61,915 nt of DNA from Candidatus Hydrogenedentota bacterium (lineage in GTDB: Bacteria > Hydrogenedentota > Hydrogenedentia > Hydrogenedentales > SLHB01): contig JACQVH010000110.1 in NCBI GenBank assembly GCA_016209895.1, positions 1 through 61,915 on the forward strand, in the 5' to 3' direction. The notes under the pieces were generated by a model. It did no database searches, was not told the origin of the DNA, and saw only the letters and a list, made by a program, of their open reading frames with translations. Shown in pieces: positions 9,161 through 19,342 of the stretch (positions are counted from its first letter, which is position 1; every line of letters starts with the position of its first letter). The translations under genes and the position numbers were made by a program.

Positions 9161-9197
9161 CGTCTGACAAGTCGGATAGGTGCGACTCGTCCGACCA
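9161..9197. repeat. Degenerate heptamer array (GTCTGAC / AAGTCGG units)
   Basis: Five 7-nt units from 9163 (GTCTGAC, AAGTCGG, ATAGGTG, CGACTCG, TCCGACC) lie between the convergent ends of the GH36-like gene and the pfkB-family gene. The array ends about 3 nt from the pfkB-family stop codon. Related words occur inside dprA at 4801-4838. It could act as a bidirectional terminator, but no U-tract is visible. Confidence 0.55.
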
Positions 9198-9200
9198 AGC

Positions 9201-10133
9201 CTAAACCGGTACCACTCGCACCTCCTGCGCGAGTTTCTCCACCTCCGCCCGCGTGAAATGGCCAATATCCCAGGACATCGCATTCGCCGTACCCGCCGCT
9301 ACGCCCAACACCGCCATCTCCCGCAAGGGTTGGTTTTCCATCAGCCCGATGGCAAACGCCGCCACCAACGCATCGCCGCTGCCGACCGGGTTGACCTCCT
9401 TTATCGTCGGCGGGATCACGTGAAAACGTTCCGTGCCTTGCGACACCAACGCGCCATCCTTGCCCAGTGAAAGGACCACCAACGTCACACCCCGCTCGTG
9501 GTACCAGTCAATGGCCCGCCATTTCGCCTCCGTCGTCGCCAGCGAATACTTGACTAGCTCTTCGGTCTCGGCGACGTTGGGCTTCACCATGTGCGGCACG
9601 GCCTCCAACCCCTGAGCAAATTCCGGGCCGTGCGAATCGAGTATCGTCAATGCGCCGAAATCTTGCGCTATTCTGATCAGTTCGCGATACAGATGATTAA
9701 TCGCGGGATCGGAGACAGTGCCATTGAACGTCACCACGCGCGCGTTCTTCACCGCCTCCGTGAACTGTTCAGCAATGTTAGCGTGCTCGGTCGGGCTCAC
9801 GCGCGATCCCGGCTCGAAGAAAGCAGTCTGCCGGTGAATGGGTTCCTCGAGCACCGTTGTAATGGTCCGCGTCGGCGACTGTACCCACACCGGCACCGGT
9901 TCCACGCCGTCTTGCTCCCGGATCATCTCGACGACGTGAGCGCCGGTATGCCCCCCAACGATGACCAGCGCTTTCGTTTCCCTCCCCAAAATCTTCACCG
10001 CCCGCGACACGTTGGTCCCTTTGCCGCCGGGAATGCACGTATATCGCGGCGCGCGAATGAACGTCCCCACCTTCAACTCATCAATGAAGACCGTCTTATC
10101 AACACACGGATTCGGTGTTACGGTGAGAATCAT
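9201..10133 (-). CDS. PfkB-family hexose-phosphate kinase (1-phosphofructokinase type)
   Basis: A 310-residue ribokinase-superfamily kinase of the FruK/LacC subgroup, which phosphorylates fructose 1-phosphate or tagatose 6-phosphate with ATP. It opens with MILTVTPNPCVDKT, which is typical of that subgroup. PfkB signature 1 is GGKGTNVSRA near residue 37. Signature 2 is [16 protein letters not shown] near 255, with the catalytic aspartate in GSGD. The neighbouring ROK kinase and GH4/GH36-like enzymes suggest sugar catabolism; a LacC-like step in galactose (tagatose) breakdown is possible but not shown. The start ATG lies only about 13 nt from the end of the GxxExxY cassette and has no clear ribosome site. 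Confidence 0.85.
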   Translation of the reverse strand: MILTVTPNPCVDKTVFIDELKVGTFIRAPRYTCIPGGKGTNVSRAVKILGRETKALVIVGGHTGAHVVEMIREQDGVEPVPVWVQSPTRTITTVLEEPIHRQTAFFEPGSRVSPTEHANIAEQFTEAVKNARVVTFNGTVSDPAINHLYRELIRIAQDFGALTILDSHGPEFAQGLEAVPHMVKPNVAETEELVKYSLATTEAKWRAIDWYHERGVTLVVLSLGKDGALVSQGTERFHVIPPTIKEVNPVGSGDALVAAFAIGLMENQPLREMAVLGVAAGTANAMSWDIGHFTRAEVEKLAQEVRVVPV

Positions 10134-10146
10134 CGTTTCACAATAG

Positions 10147-10187
10147 AACGCGGATGACGCGGATTCATCGGATGTTCACGGATTTTT
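10147..10187 (+). repeat. Left inverted arm of GxxExxY cassette
   Basis: Four degenerate copies of an about 10-nt unit (ACGCGGATG, ACGCGGATTC, ATCGGATGTT, CACGGATTTT). The stop codon of the GxxExxY gene (10176-10178) lies inside it. The reverse complement of the right arm at 10577-10618 aligns with it over its full length, including the terminal CACGGATT, with most positions matching. Confidence 0.75.
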
Positions 10188-10556
10188 CTTACCAAATACC
10201 TTGCGGACAAATTTCGCTTCAGGGCCAAAATTCAAAAGCAGGCCAACTTCCCGTTTGACACCCCGCAGGTAGTTTAGGAGTTGCGCTTCATGGGCCGGTG
10301 TTAGTGCGTCTGCGGCTTTCAATTCCACGATCACATCGTTGTTTACAAGGATGTCGGCGAAGTATTCACCGACAACTTGTCCTTTGTATAGCACGTTAAT
10401 CGGGACTTGGGTCTGAACAGCCAAACCCATTTGTTCCAATTCAATCTTCATTGCATTCTCGTAGACCTTCTCAAGGAACCCATATCCAAGGCCGTTGTAG
10501 ATATTGTAAAATGCTCGAATGATCTGACTCGTTAGTTCTTCATGCAAAAGTCCCAT
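10176..10556 (-). CDS. GxxExxY protein, PD-(D/E)XK nuclease-like
   Basis: A 126-residue member of the GxxExxY family, assigned to the PD-(D/E)XK nuclease superfamily (PDDEXK_3). The naming motif GFLEKVY spans residues 26-32. The likely catalytic set is Glu29, Asp68 (in YFADIL) and Glu78-x-Lys80 (in IVELKA), followed by a QxxxY pattern at Gln92-Tyr96 as in RecB-type nucleases. All residues are intact, so it may be an active nuclease; the biological role of the family is not established. The ribosome site AAAGGGAGA is good. The gene is enclosed by inverted repeat arms at 10147-10187 and 10577-10618 and sits between a ROK kinase and a PfkB kinase that otherwise would be adjacent operon genes. 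Confidence 0.88.
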   Translation of the reverse strand: MGLLHEELTSQIIRAFYNIYNGLGYGFLEKVYENAMKIELEQMGLAVQTQVPINVLYKGQVVGEYFADILVNNDVIVELKAADALTPAHEAQLLNYLRGVKREVGLLLNFGPEAKFVRKVFGKKNP

Positions 10557-10576
10557 GCTTTTGTCTCCCTTTAATC

Positions 10577-10618
10577 TCTAATCCGTGGGAATCCGCAGAA
10601 TCCGCGCAAATCCGCGTC
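10577..10618 (-). repeat. Right inverted arm of GxxExxY cassette
   Basis: Read on the minus strand it contains units ACGCGGATTT, GCGCGGATTC, TGCGGATTCC and CACGGATTAG, an imperfect inverted copy of the left arm. It abuts the TAG stop codon (10619-10621) of the upstream ROK kinase with no spare base. The whole cassette is about 472 bp. Confidence 0.75.
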
Positions 10619-11593
10619 CTATTCTTTCCCCTCGTAGCGCTGCAACGCGCAAGCCGCGGCCCCGATGACCCCCGAATCGGCCCCTAGCCCTGCCGGCACG
10701 ATTTCCGCCCGTCTTGCCGGTACCTCGAACGAGAGTCTTGACGCCGTTTCACGGATCGGTGAAAACAGAGTTTCCCCGGCCGCGATCATCCCGCCACATA
10801 GAACGACCTTCTCCGGATTGAGGAGGTTAATGAGACTCGAGATGCCGATGCCGAGCCAGACCGCCGTCTCATGCATCACCCACGCGGCAAATTCGTCGCC
10901 CTTCGCGATCGCTTCCGAGACCATCTTGCCCGTCAACTTCGATAAATCCTTCTCGCACATTTCGGTCAGAATGGTGGAGCGGCCATTCTCGATGCCCTCA
11001 ATCGCGGTACGCAGCATACCCGTAACCGACCCATAAGCCTCGAAGCAGCCGGTCGCGCCGCAACCGCATTGCCGTCCGTCACGCGCTACTTTCAGGTGTC
11101 CGATTTCCGCCGCCGTACCGTCAACGCCGCGCAGCAATTGGCCGAACACCACGATCCCGCCGCCGATCCCGGTGCCGAGTGTCAGCAGGCACATCGTGTC
11201 CACCCCCTGTCCCGCCCCGGACCAGAATTCGCCGAAGCAGGCGCAGTTTGCATCGTTGTCCACGAACGTAGAGATGCCGGTGCGGTCCTTCATCGCTTCG
11301 GCCAAATGCACATCGTGCCAACCCGGCAAATTCGGCGGTGAATACACGATTCCCGTCTGCCAATTCATCGGACCCGGCGCGCCGATGCCTACCGCGACCA
11401 CGTCGTCGGTATCCACTCGTGCGCTTTTCATCACGGCCTCGATGCTTGCTTGCATCACGTCCATGACCGCCTCAGGCCCACCTTCAGCTTGCGTCCCGCG
11501 CGAGTCCTTGCTCACCAGCCGCTTGTCGCTCGAAACCACCGCCGTCTTTACGTTCGTGCCACCCAAGTCTACGCCGATTACGACTGCGCTCAT
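10619..11593 (-). CDS. ROK-family sugar kinase (glucokinase type)
   Basis: A 324-residue ROK kinase, probably an ATP-dependent glucokinase. The phosphate-binding motif VIGVDLGGTNVKTAVV is at residues 5-20. VDNDANCACFGE near 112 carries the catalytic aspartate region and LTLGTGIGGGIV the second phosphate loop. The ROK zinc signature is EIGHLKV followed by CGCGATGCFEAYGS near 180-193. There is no N-terminal helix-turn-helix domain, so it is a kinase rather than a NagC/XylR-type repressor. Its start codon overlaps the gltX stop by 4 bp (ATGA), which indicates coupling. Downstream, the cassette with the GxxExxY gene separates it from the PfkB-family kinase. Confidence 0.9.
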   Translation of the reverse strand: MSAVVIGVDLGGTNVKTAVVSSDKRLVSKDSRGTQAEGGPEAVMDVMQASIEAVMKSARVDTDDVVAVGIGAPGPMNWQTGIVYSPPNLPGWHDVHLAEAMKDRTGISTFVDNDANCACFGEFWSGAGQGVDTMCLLTLGTGIGGGIVVFGQLLRGVDGTAAEIGHLKVARDGRQCGCGATGCFEAYGSVTGMLRTAIEGIENGRSTILTEMCEKDLSKLTGKMVSEAIAKGDEFAAWVMHETAVWLGIGISSLINLLNPEKVVLCGGMIAAGETLFSPIRETASRLSFEVPARRAEIVPAGLGADSGVIGAAACALQRYEGKE

Positions 11594-13077
11594 GCTGGGA
11601 CCTCCCCCTTTTTTGCGATGTATTGAATCGCCCGGTCAATCCGAGCCAAACATGTTTCCTTGCCCAGTAGTTCCGCGAGTTCGAATAATCCGGGGCCGAC
11701 GCTCTTTCCGGTAAGCGCCAAACGCGTCGGATGTACCAGTTCGCCCAAAGAAAGGCCCGACGCCGCTACTTCCTTTTCATACACCCCTCGCAACGTTTCG
11801 GCCGTCCACGCCCCCGTACCGTCCAGCAGCGCGCGGACTCGTCTCATCCGGTCGCCGGCCCCGGGACTTTTCCACTGTTTACGGACCGCCTTCTCTTCAT
11901 ACGTTTCAATGTCACGGAAGAAGAAATCGGTATAATCCACGATCTCGTTCAAGGTTCGAATCTTTTCCTGGCAAATTGCCGCCATATGCGCCAGCCATTC
12001 GGGCGATTTCGCCGAGACGTTCAAACCCGCCTTCTCAAGAAGCGGGAGGACCCGATCCCGCAACTCTTCCGGCGAAAGCCGCCGCAGATGCTGGCCGTTG
12101 AGCCACTGCAATTTCTTGACGTCGAATTTGCCCGCGGACTGTCCCAGGCGTTCGAGAGAAAAGAGTTCAATCAACTCCTCGCGCGTGAACAGTTCCCGGT
12201 TATCGCCCGGCGTCCAACCCAGCAATACGAGATAATTCACCAGCGCCTCGGGCAAGAAGCCGTCTTCCCGCCAGTCCAGGACGTTCGCGCCGTGCAGCCG
12301 CTTGCTGTATTTTTTCCCGTGTTCATCCAGCACCATGGGCAGATGCGCGAACTTCGGGACCGGATAGCCCAACGCTTTGAATAACATGACATGGCGCGTC
12401 GCATTGGTCAGGTGATCGTCGCCTCGGATCACGTGCGAAATCTTCATCAGACCATCATCCACCACCACCGCCAGATGAAAGATCGCGTCCCCGTTCGGCT
12501 TCACAATTACGAAGTCGTCAAACTCCCGATTCTCCGTGCGCACCGTGCCTTGAACGAGATCATGAATCTCCGTGACGCCCTCCGGCACCTTGAATCGGAT
12601 GGCATACGGCGCGTCGCCTCGGGCCGCAATTTCCGCGGACGTCAGATTGCGGCACTTGCCGGAATAGCGGGGGGGACGTTTCTCCCGCGCGGCCTGTTCG
12701 CGCGCGGCCTCCAGTTCTTCCTTCGTACAGAAACACTTGTACGCCTTACCTTCCTCGATAAGACGCGCCGCTTCACGATGATAAGTCTCCGCCCGTCGCG
12801 ATTGCCGATAGGGACCATACTCGCCGCGTTCCGCTCTCGCGCCGAAACCCGGACCCTCGTCCCAATCAATGCCCAGCCAGTGCAGCGCCTCGAAGACCAC
12901 CCCCGCATACTCTTCCTTGCTCCGTTCCACGTCGGTATCTTCCAGACGCAGAATAAAAGTCCCGCCGGTCTTCCTGGCATACAGCCAGTTGATCAGCGCC
13001 GTCTTCGCATTGCCGATATGAAAAAAACCCGTCGGCGAAGGCGCAATCCGCACCCGCACCACGTCCGCGTTACTCAT
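11590..13077 (-). CDS. gltX: Glutamyl-tRNA synthetase
   Basis: Charges tRNA(Glu) with glutamate in the cytoplasm. The class I signature appears as the HIGN variant in RIAPSPTGFFHIGNAKTAL near residue 20, and the KMSKS loop as KKYSKRLHG near 255. ILRLEDTDVERS, the domain IRGDDHLTNATRH and the length of about 495 residues all fit GluRS. I chose the ATG at 13077 (MSNADVV...) because GAGG lies just upstream; a TTG at 13086 would add three residues. The stop overlaps the ROK kinase start. Upstream lies a 278-bp gap rich in dispersed repeats. Confidence 0.95.
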   Translation of the reverse strand: MSNADVVRVRIAPSPTGFFHIGNAKTALINWLYARKTGGTFILRLEDTDVERSKEEYAGVVFEALHWLGIDWDEGPGFGARAERGEYGPYRQSRRAETYHREAARLIEEGKAYKCFCTKEELEAAREQAAREKRPPRYSGKCRNLTSAEIAARGDAPYAIRFKVPEGVTEIHDLVQGTVRTENREFDDFVIVKPNGDAIFHLAVVVDDGLMKISHVIRGDDHLTNATRHVMLFKALGYPVPKFAHLPMVLDEHGKKYSKRLHGANVLDWREDGFLPEALVNYLVLLGWTPGDNRELFTREELIELFSLERLGQSAGKFDVKKLQWLNGQHLRRLSPEELRDRVLPLLEKAGLNVSAKSPEWLAHMAAICQEKIRTLNEIVDYTDFFFRDIETYEEKAVRKQWKSPGAGDRMRRVRALLDGTGAWTAETLRGVYEKEVAASGLSLGELVHPTRLALTGKSVGPGLFELAELLGKETCLARIDRAIQYIAKKGEVPA

Positions 13078-13157
13078 GATCCTCAAAATATCCTCAGACT
13101 GAAGTTTCCAATAGAACTGACCAAAATGGCTTCCTCACACGTCAACGCCACCCCTCC

Positions 13158-13245
13158 CTGTCATGCTGAGCGCAGTCCTCACTGTCATGCCGAGCGAGGC
13201 CTACCTGTCATTCTGAGTGCAGCGAAGAATCTAGCAGACCAACCT
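13158..13245 (+). repeat. Three tandem TGTCATGCTGAGCG-type repeat units
   Basis: Units start at about 13158, 13182 and 13205 with CTGTCATGCTGAGCG, CTGTCATGCCGAGCG and CTGTCATTCTGAGTG; only the third carries the full tail GCGAAGAATCT. The same family is at 2428 and 21819-21942. It lies upstream of gltX. Confidence 0.65.
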
Positions 13246-13318
13246 AGCATACACACTCCCGCACAGAGGCCGCACGTTTTCCGCTACCCCGAAAACAACC
13301 CGGAGGCTTCTTCTTGTC

Positions 13319-13355
13319 GCTGACCACTGACCACTGATCACTGGTCACTAGTCAT
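13319..13355. repeat. Heptamer array at the GH4 stop codon
   Basis: Five 7-nt units (TGACCAC twice, TGATCAC, TGGTCAC, TAGTCAT) run directly into the TGA stop codon of the GH4 gene (13356-13358). Units keep TG at the start and CAC at the end while the middle varies. Confidence 0.7.
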
Positions 13356-14657
13356 TCACCAATACTCCGGCAAATACGTCCCATGCGCCTCAATCAGTTC
13401 GTCGCACATCTGCACCGTCTCATCAATCGTCAACTCCGCGCACGTATGCGGGTCCAGCAGCGCCGCCTGATAGATGTACTCCTTCTTCCGCGTCAGCGCC
13501 GCCTGGATGGTCAATTCCTGTACGTTAACGTTCGTGCGGGTCAGCGCTGCACACTGCGGCGGCAAATCACCCACGAATGTCGGCGTCACCCCGTTGTGGT
13601 CCACGACGCACTTGACCTCCACACAGGCGCCCTGGGGCAGGTTGGTAATCAAATGCCTGTTCAGAACATTCCCGCCCAGCGTATACGGTTTCCCCGTCTC
13701 CATCGCCTCGAAGATATACGAAGCGTACTCGTGCCCGCGCCGATGCTGCATCGGCTTGTCCGCGAGCAAATCCTCTTTCATCTTCGCCCAGCCCTGAATT
13801 TGGTTTACGCAACGTCGCGGATATTCGTCCAGCGGGATGTGGAACCGCTCAATCAACTCCGGCGCCTTCGCCTTGATGAACCACGGCACGTACTCGCTGC
13901 TGTGTTCGCTCGATTCCGTCAGGTAGTAGCCGAACCACTTCATGATCTCGAAACGCACCGCGTCCTTCTTCTTATACTCCGGCAATTCCGCGCGCCGCTT
14001 GATCTCCGGATACAGGTCCACTCCGTTCCGCGAAATTTCGAGGAGCCAACCCTGATGATTGATACCGGCAATCTTCCATTGCAGCTTGTCTTCCGGTAAC
14101 TCCAGCATGCGGCATAGATGCGGCGCGCACACCTGCACACTGTGGCACAGGCCCACCGTGCGCACACCCGTGGCCTTCAGAATTGCCCCGGTTAGGATTC
14201 CCATCGGGTTCGTATAGTTCAGCAGCCACGCGTCTGGCGCGACCTCCTCGATGATCCGGCAATAATCGAGCATAACCGGGATGGTGCGCAGCCCCCGAAA
14301 AATCCCGCCGATTCCCAGCGTATCGCCGATGGTCTGACGCAACCCATACTTCTTCGGAATCTCGAAATCAATTACCGTGGCGGGTTCATATCCGCCCACT
14401 TGAATCGCGTTCACGACGTAGTCTGCGCCCAACAACGCCTTCCACCCATCCGCCGCCGCAAATCCTTCAATCTTCGCCTTCGCGCCCAGCGTGCGATTCA
14501 GGTTATTCAGCATCACCTCCGATACCCGAAGCCGCTCCGGGTCAATATCCACCAAGGTAATATGCGCATCCTTCAGACACTCCACGTGCAAACAATCCCC
14601 CAGCACGCTCTTCGCAAACACCGTGCTCCCTGCCCCCAAAAAACAAATCTTCGCCAT
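13356..14657 (-). CDS. melA: Alpha-galactosidase, glycoside hydrolase family 4
   Basis: GH4 enzymes cleave glycosides by an NAD- and metal-dependent redox mechanism. This 433-residue protein begins with the Rossmann motif KICFLGAGSTVFAKSVL and has LVDIDPERL for the NAD ribose. NYTNPMGILTGA near 150, LCHSVQ near 173 (metal-binding Cys) and GINHQGWLLEI near 199 (metal-binding His) are the family hallmarks, and the CHSVQ form points to the alpha-galactosidase (MelA) subgroup. A cytoplasmic location is expected. ATG 14657 was chosen because GGAGGAG lies 9 nt upstream; a longer reading from 14717 would break this. Together with the GH36-like secreted enzyme it suggests use of galactosides. Confidence 0.88.
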   Translation of the reverse strand: MAKICFLGAGSTVFAKSVLGDCLHVECLKDAHITLVDIDPERLRVSEVMLNNLNRTLGAKAKIEGFAAADGWKALLGADYVVNAIQVGGYEPATVIDFEIPKKYGLRQTIGDTLGIGGIFRGLRTIPVMLDYCRIIEEVAPDAWLLNYTNPMGILTGAILKATGVRTVGLCHSVQVCAPHLCRMLELPEDKLQWKIAGINHQGWLLEISRNGVDLYPEIKRRAELPEYKKKDAVRFEIMKWFGYYLTESSEHSSEYVPWFIKAKAPELIERFHIPLDEYPRRCVNQIQGWAKMKEDLLADKPMQHRRGHEYASYIFEAMETGKPYTLGGNVLNRHLITNLPQGACVEVKCVVDHNGVTPTFVGDLPPQCAALTRTNVNVQELTIQAALTRKKEYIYQAALLDPHTCAELTIDETVQMCDELIEAHGTYLPEYW

Positions 14658-14961
14658 TTTCCCCAACTCCTCCTCGAAATTGCCGCGGATGATACCGGTA
14701 GTTCCCATCGGGTTCAATCAATGAATACCCGAGTTACGACGGATTGCCGTTCGCCGCTCCCGACTTCCGCCCACGATAGACCGCAAATATGCGTGGCGTC
14801 CCAATATACTCTTGGCCCGCCGATCTCAACGACAACGCATGAGAGCAAAAGTCGTTTTGAACTCGTCTGTCTTGAACTGAATAATCGTGGATAGCCTGCC
14901 CTTAGTAATCGCAGGCAAGTCCATATTGGAAACGTCAGTTCAAACGACGAAAGGAACTGCC
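14658..14961. other. Intergenic region, divergent promoters
   Basis: Divergent promoter space between the GH4 gene and the small membrane-protein gene. Near 14864 there are two copies of TTGAACT about 15 bp apart, which could be part of a promoter or operator. I see no gene and no known riboswitch. Confidence 0.3.
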
Positions 14962-15246
14962 ATGCGCCCGATACTCTGTTTCCTCGCCGTTGTAGTTCTG
15001 GCCCCAGCGGCGTATGCCGAACCTAGTGTAAACGGCGGATTCCATATCGTCCTGTGGCTGATAGTATTCGCTGGGGCCGCGGTGTCAGCGGCTGTACCCG
15101 TGCTGATCAAGAAATGTTTCAAGCCAGTCATGCCCGCATGGCTCTTCTGGATCGCGGTCATCGGCCTGCCAGTGCTCTTCATCCTTTTCGCGGCGCCGAT
15201 CATCGTAGGTATAGGTAGCATCCTGATCACCGGGCGGACCATGTGA
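14962..15246 (+). CDS. Small membrane protein of unknown function
   Basis: A 94-residue protein with a cleavable-looking signal peptide (residues 1-19, ending AAYA) and two further hydrophobic segments at about 28-47 and 58-85. ATG 14962 follows an AAAGGA ribosome site at a good distance. There is no recognisable domain; it resembles the many two-helix small inner-membrane proteins. It stands alone between the divergent GH4 gene and thiC. Confidence 0.55.
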   Translation: MRPILCFLAVVVLAPAAYAEPSVNGGFHIVLWLIVFAGAAVSAAVPVLIKKCFKPVMPAWLFWIAVIGLPVLFILFAAPIIVGIGSILITGRTM

Positions 15247-17411
<2,165 letters not shown>

Positions 17412-17441
17412 TGCTCGTTCCGGTGAGGATGCCCCGCCATT

Positions 17442-18179
17442 TTGGACGCGCTCTACAATGCTCGCAAGGAAAAACAGGGGAGAACCTTCCCGCGCCAGTT
17501 CGCGCCGGAATGGATGGATGCGCCCGACCTCGCCCCCAACCGGCATGAGGCGGCCTTGCGGGGCATACAGCGGGTCAACTTCTGGAGTCGTGCCCACCGC
17601 ATTCTGTGGCCGCCCATCCGCGAGCTCGCCGCCGAAATCGGCAGACCCGTTCGAGTGCTCGACCTGGGATGCGGCGCAGGCGATATCGCGGTGCGCTTGT
17701 GGAAGACGGCGCAACGCGTCGGCGTACCCTGGGAGATTCGGGGCTGTGACCTTAGCCCGTATGCCGTCGCACACGCCCAGCGCCGCGCCGACCAGCATGG
17801 CGCAAACATTCAGTTTCAAATATTGGACGTCCTCCACGATCCGCTGCCGCAAAATTATGATGTCCTCTGCGCGTCGCTCTTTCTCCACCACTTCGAGTGG
17901 GACATCGCGTGCGACCTCCTGCGCCGCATGGCCGATGCGACCCAGCACCAACTGCTGATAAACGATCTCGTCCGCTCCCGATCCGCGTACCTGTTCGCGG
18001 TCGCGGGTTGCTCTTTACTCACACGCTCCGACGTGGTGCGTCACGATGGTCCGCAATCGGTGCGTTCCGCATTTACGGTCGAGGAAATGACCACGCTGGC
18101 CACTACGGCAGGATTGAAAGACGCTCACATCACTCGTCACTGGCCTTATCGCCTTCGCCTGCTGTGGAGAAAGCAATGA
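17442..18179 (+). CDS. Class I SAM-dependent methyltransferase
   Basis: A 245-residue methyltransferase with the SAM-binding motif VLDLGCGAGDIAVRL near residue 72, an acidic loop at RGCDLSP near 103, and ILDVLHDPLPQNYDVL near 127. The N-terminal block PEWMDAPDLAP...ALRGIQRVN is characteristic of methyltransferases that accompany type III polyketide synthases. Its 3' end overlaps the flavoprotein gene by ATGA, and that gene overlaps the PKS in the same way, so the three enzymes are very probably one pathway; the methyl acceptor is probably the polyketide product. The TTG at 17442 is a weak start choice: an in-frame ATG at 17517 is too late because it would cut the conserved N-terminal block. 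Confidence 0.8.
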   Translation: MDALYNARKEKQGRTFPRQFAPEWMDAPDLAPNRHEAALRGIQRVNFWSRAHRILWPPIRELAAEIGRPVRVLDLGCGAGDIAVRLWKTAQRVGVPWEIRGCDLSPYAVAHAQRRADQHGANIQFQILDVLHDPLPQNYDVLCASLFLHHFEWDIACDLLRRMADATQHQLLINDLVRSRSAYLFAVAGCSLLTRSDVVRHDGPQSVRSAFTVEEMTTLATTAGLKDAHITRHWPYRLRLLWRKQ

Positions 18180-19342
18180 ACGCGGTCGCGCTCGAGACCG
18201 TGCAGGGTCGAGTCTGGGACGCCGCCGTGATCGGGGCCGGGCCGGCCGGTGCCATGCTGGCGCGACAACTAGCCCGTCAGGGCGCGTCCGTATTCCTCGT
18301 GGACAAGGCCGCCTTTCCGCGGCGTAAGGTCTGCGGATGCTGTCTTAATCAGCGCGCCGTGAGCGCGCTCGAGGAAGCGGGTCTTGGACACATCCTGCGA
18401 CAAAACGGCGCCGTTCCACTCCGCTCCCTCAACCTCGTTGTCGCCGGACAGAACGCGGTCATTACTTTGCCCAGCGGCTATGCGCTTTCCCGAGAAGTAT
18501 TCGACACGGCGCTGGTCAACGAGGCCATCGCCGCTGGGGCTTCATTCTTGCCGCAGACCCGCGCCGACGGAAGTGCGACTCAGGAGAACGTTCGTACACT
18601 TCGACTGCGACGCGACAACGCGGATTTCGAAATCGCAGTACAAGCCGTGGTCGTGGCCTCCGGGTTAGGGAGTAAGCTTTCAGGTCACGACGAAGATTTG
18701 TTAGCGCCACCAACGCCCCATTCCCGAATTGGCGCGGGAACGATCCTCGAATCTTTGCCGGATGGATACCACTCGGAGACCATCTACATGGGCTGCGGCT
18801 CACGTGGCTACATCGGTCTGGTCGCGGTCGAAGGTCGGCGTCTTAACATTGCCGCCGCGCTCGATGCCGAATGGGTCAAAGAATGCGGTGGCCTGCCCTT
18901 CGCCGCCGCGCGACTCCTCCAAGAAAGCAGCCTGCCGCCCATTACCGGCATCGAAGAGCTTCCTTGGAAGGGCACCCCCGCGCTGACGCGTCGCGCCTCT
19001 CGCGTCAGCAGTCACCGTCTTTTCATTCTCGGCGATGCCGCCGGATATATCGAACCATTTACCGGCGAAGGCATGGCGTGGGCCCTCACTTCCGCTCTCG
19101 CCCTAGCCCCGCTGGTCGTCCGCGCCCTGGAAGACTATCGTCCCGAAGTGGAAACGGACTGGGAGGGACTTTATCATCAGTTGGTTGTAAAGCGGCAGGG
19201 CTTTTGCCGAATTCTGGCCTCCTTGCTGCGGCATCCAGGCTGGATGAAGCAGGGCGTACGTCTACTGCGTGCACTACCGCAAGCCGCCGCCCCTATGGTG
19301 CGAAGTGTGAACGCCCGGTTGCAACTTCAAGGAGAACCATGA
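18176..19342 (+). CDS. FAD-dependent oxidoreductase (UbiH / geranylgeranyl reductase type)
   Basis: A 388-residue flavoprotein with the dinucleotide-binding motif AVIGAGPAGAMLARQLARQG near residues 15-34 and the second FAD motif FILGDAAGYIEPFTGEGMAWAL near 283. After the first strand comes KVCGCCLNQRAV, a Cys-containing loop seen in geranylgeranyl-reductase-like proteins. ATG 18176 has GGAGAAAG upstream and overlaps the methyltransferase stop. Sitting between a methyltransferase and a type III PKS, it is likely to hydroxylate or oxidise the polyketide ring, by analogy to the srsABC pathway of Streptomyces griseus that makes alkylresorcinols and quinones. The reaction is inferred. Confidence 0.82.
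   Translation: MNAVALETVQGRVWDAAVIGAGPAGAMLARQLARQGASVFLVDKAAFPRRKVCGCCLNQRAVSALEEAGLGHILRQNGAVPLRSLNLVVAGQNAVITLPSGYALSREVFDTALVNEAIAAGASFLPQTRADGSATQENVRTLRLRRDNADFEIAVQAVVVASGLGSKLSGHDEDLLAPPTPHSRIGAGTILESLPDGYHSETIYMGCGSRGYIGLVAVEGRRLNIAAALDAEWVKECGGLPFAAARLLQESSLPPITGIEELPWKGTPALTRRASRVSSHRLFILGDAAGYIEPFTGEGMAWALTSALALAPLVVRALEDYRPEVETDWEGLYHQLVVKRQGFCRILASLLRHPGWMKQGVRLLRALPQAAAPMVRSVNARLQLQGEP

Noticed and set aside
14658..14717. 20-residue N-terminal extension of the GH4 enzyme
   Set aside because: The extension covers the ribosome site GGAGGAG; GH4 proteins begin directly at the Rossmann strand.
17897..18175. Upstream extension of the flavoprotein frame
   Set aside because: It overlaps the methyltransferase in another frame; the ATGA overlap and GGAGAAAG at 18176 define the start.
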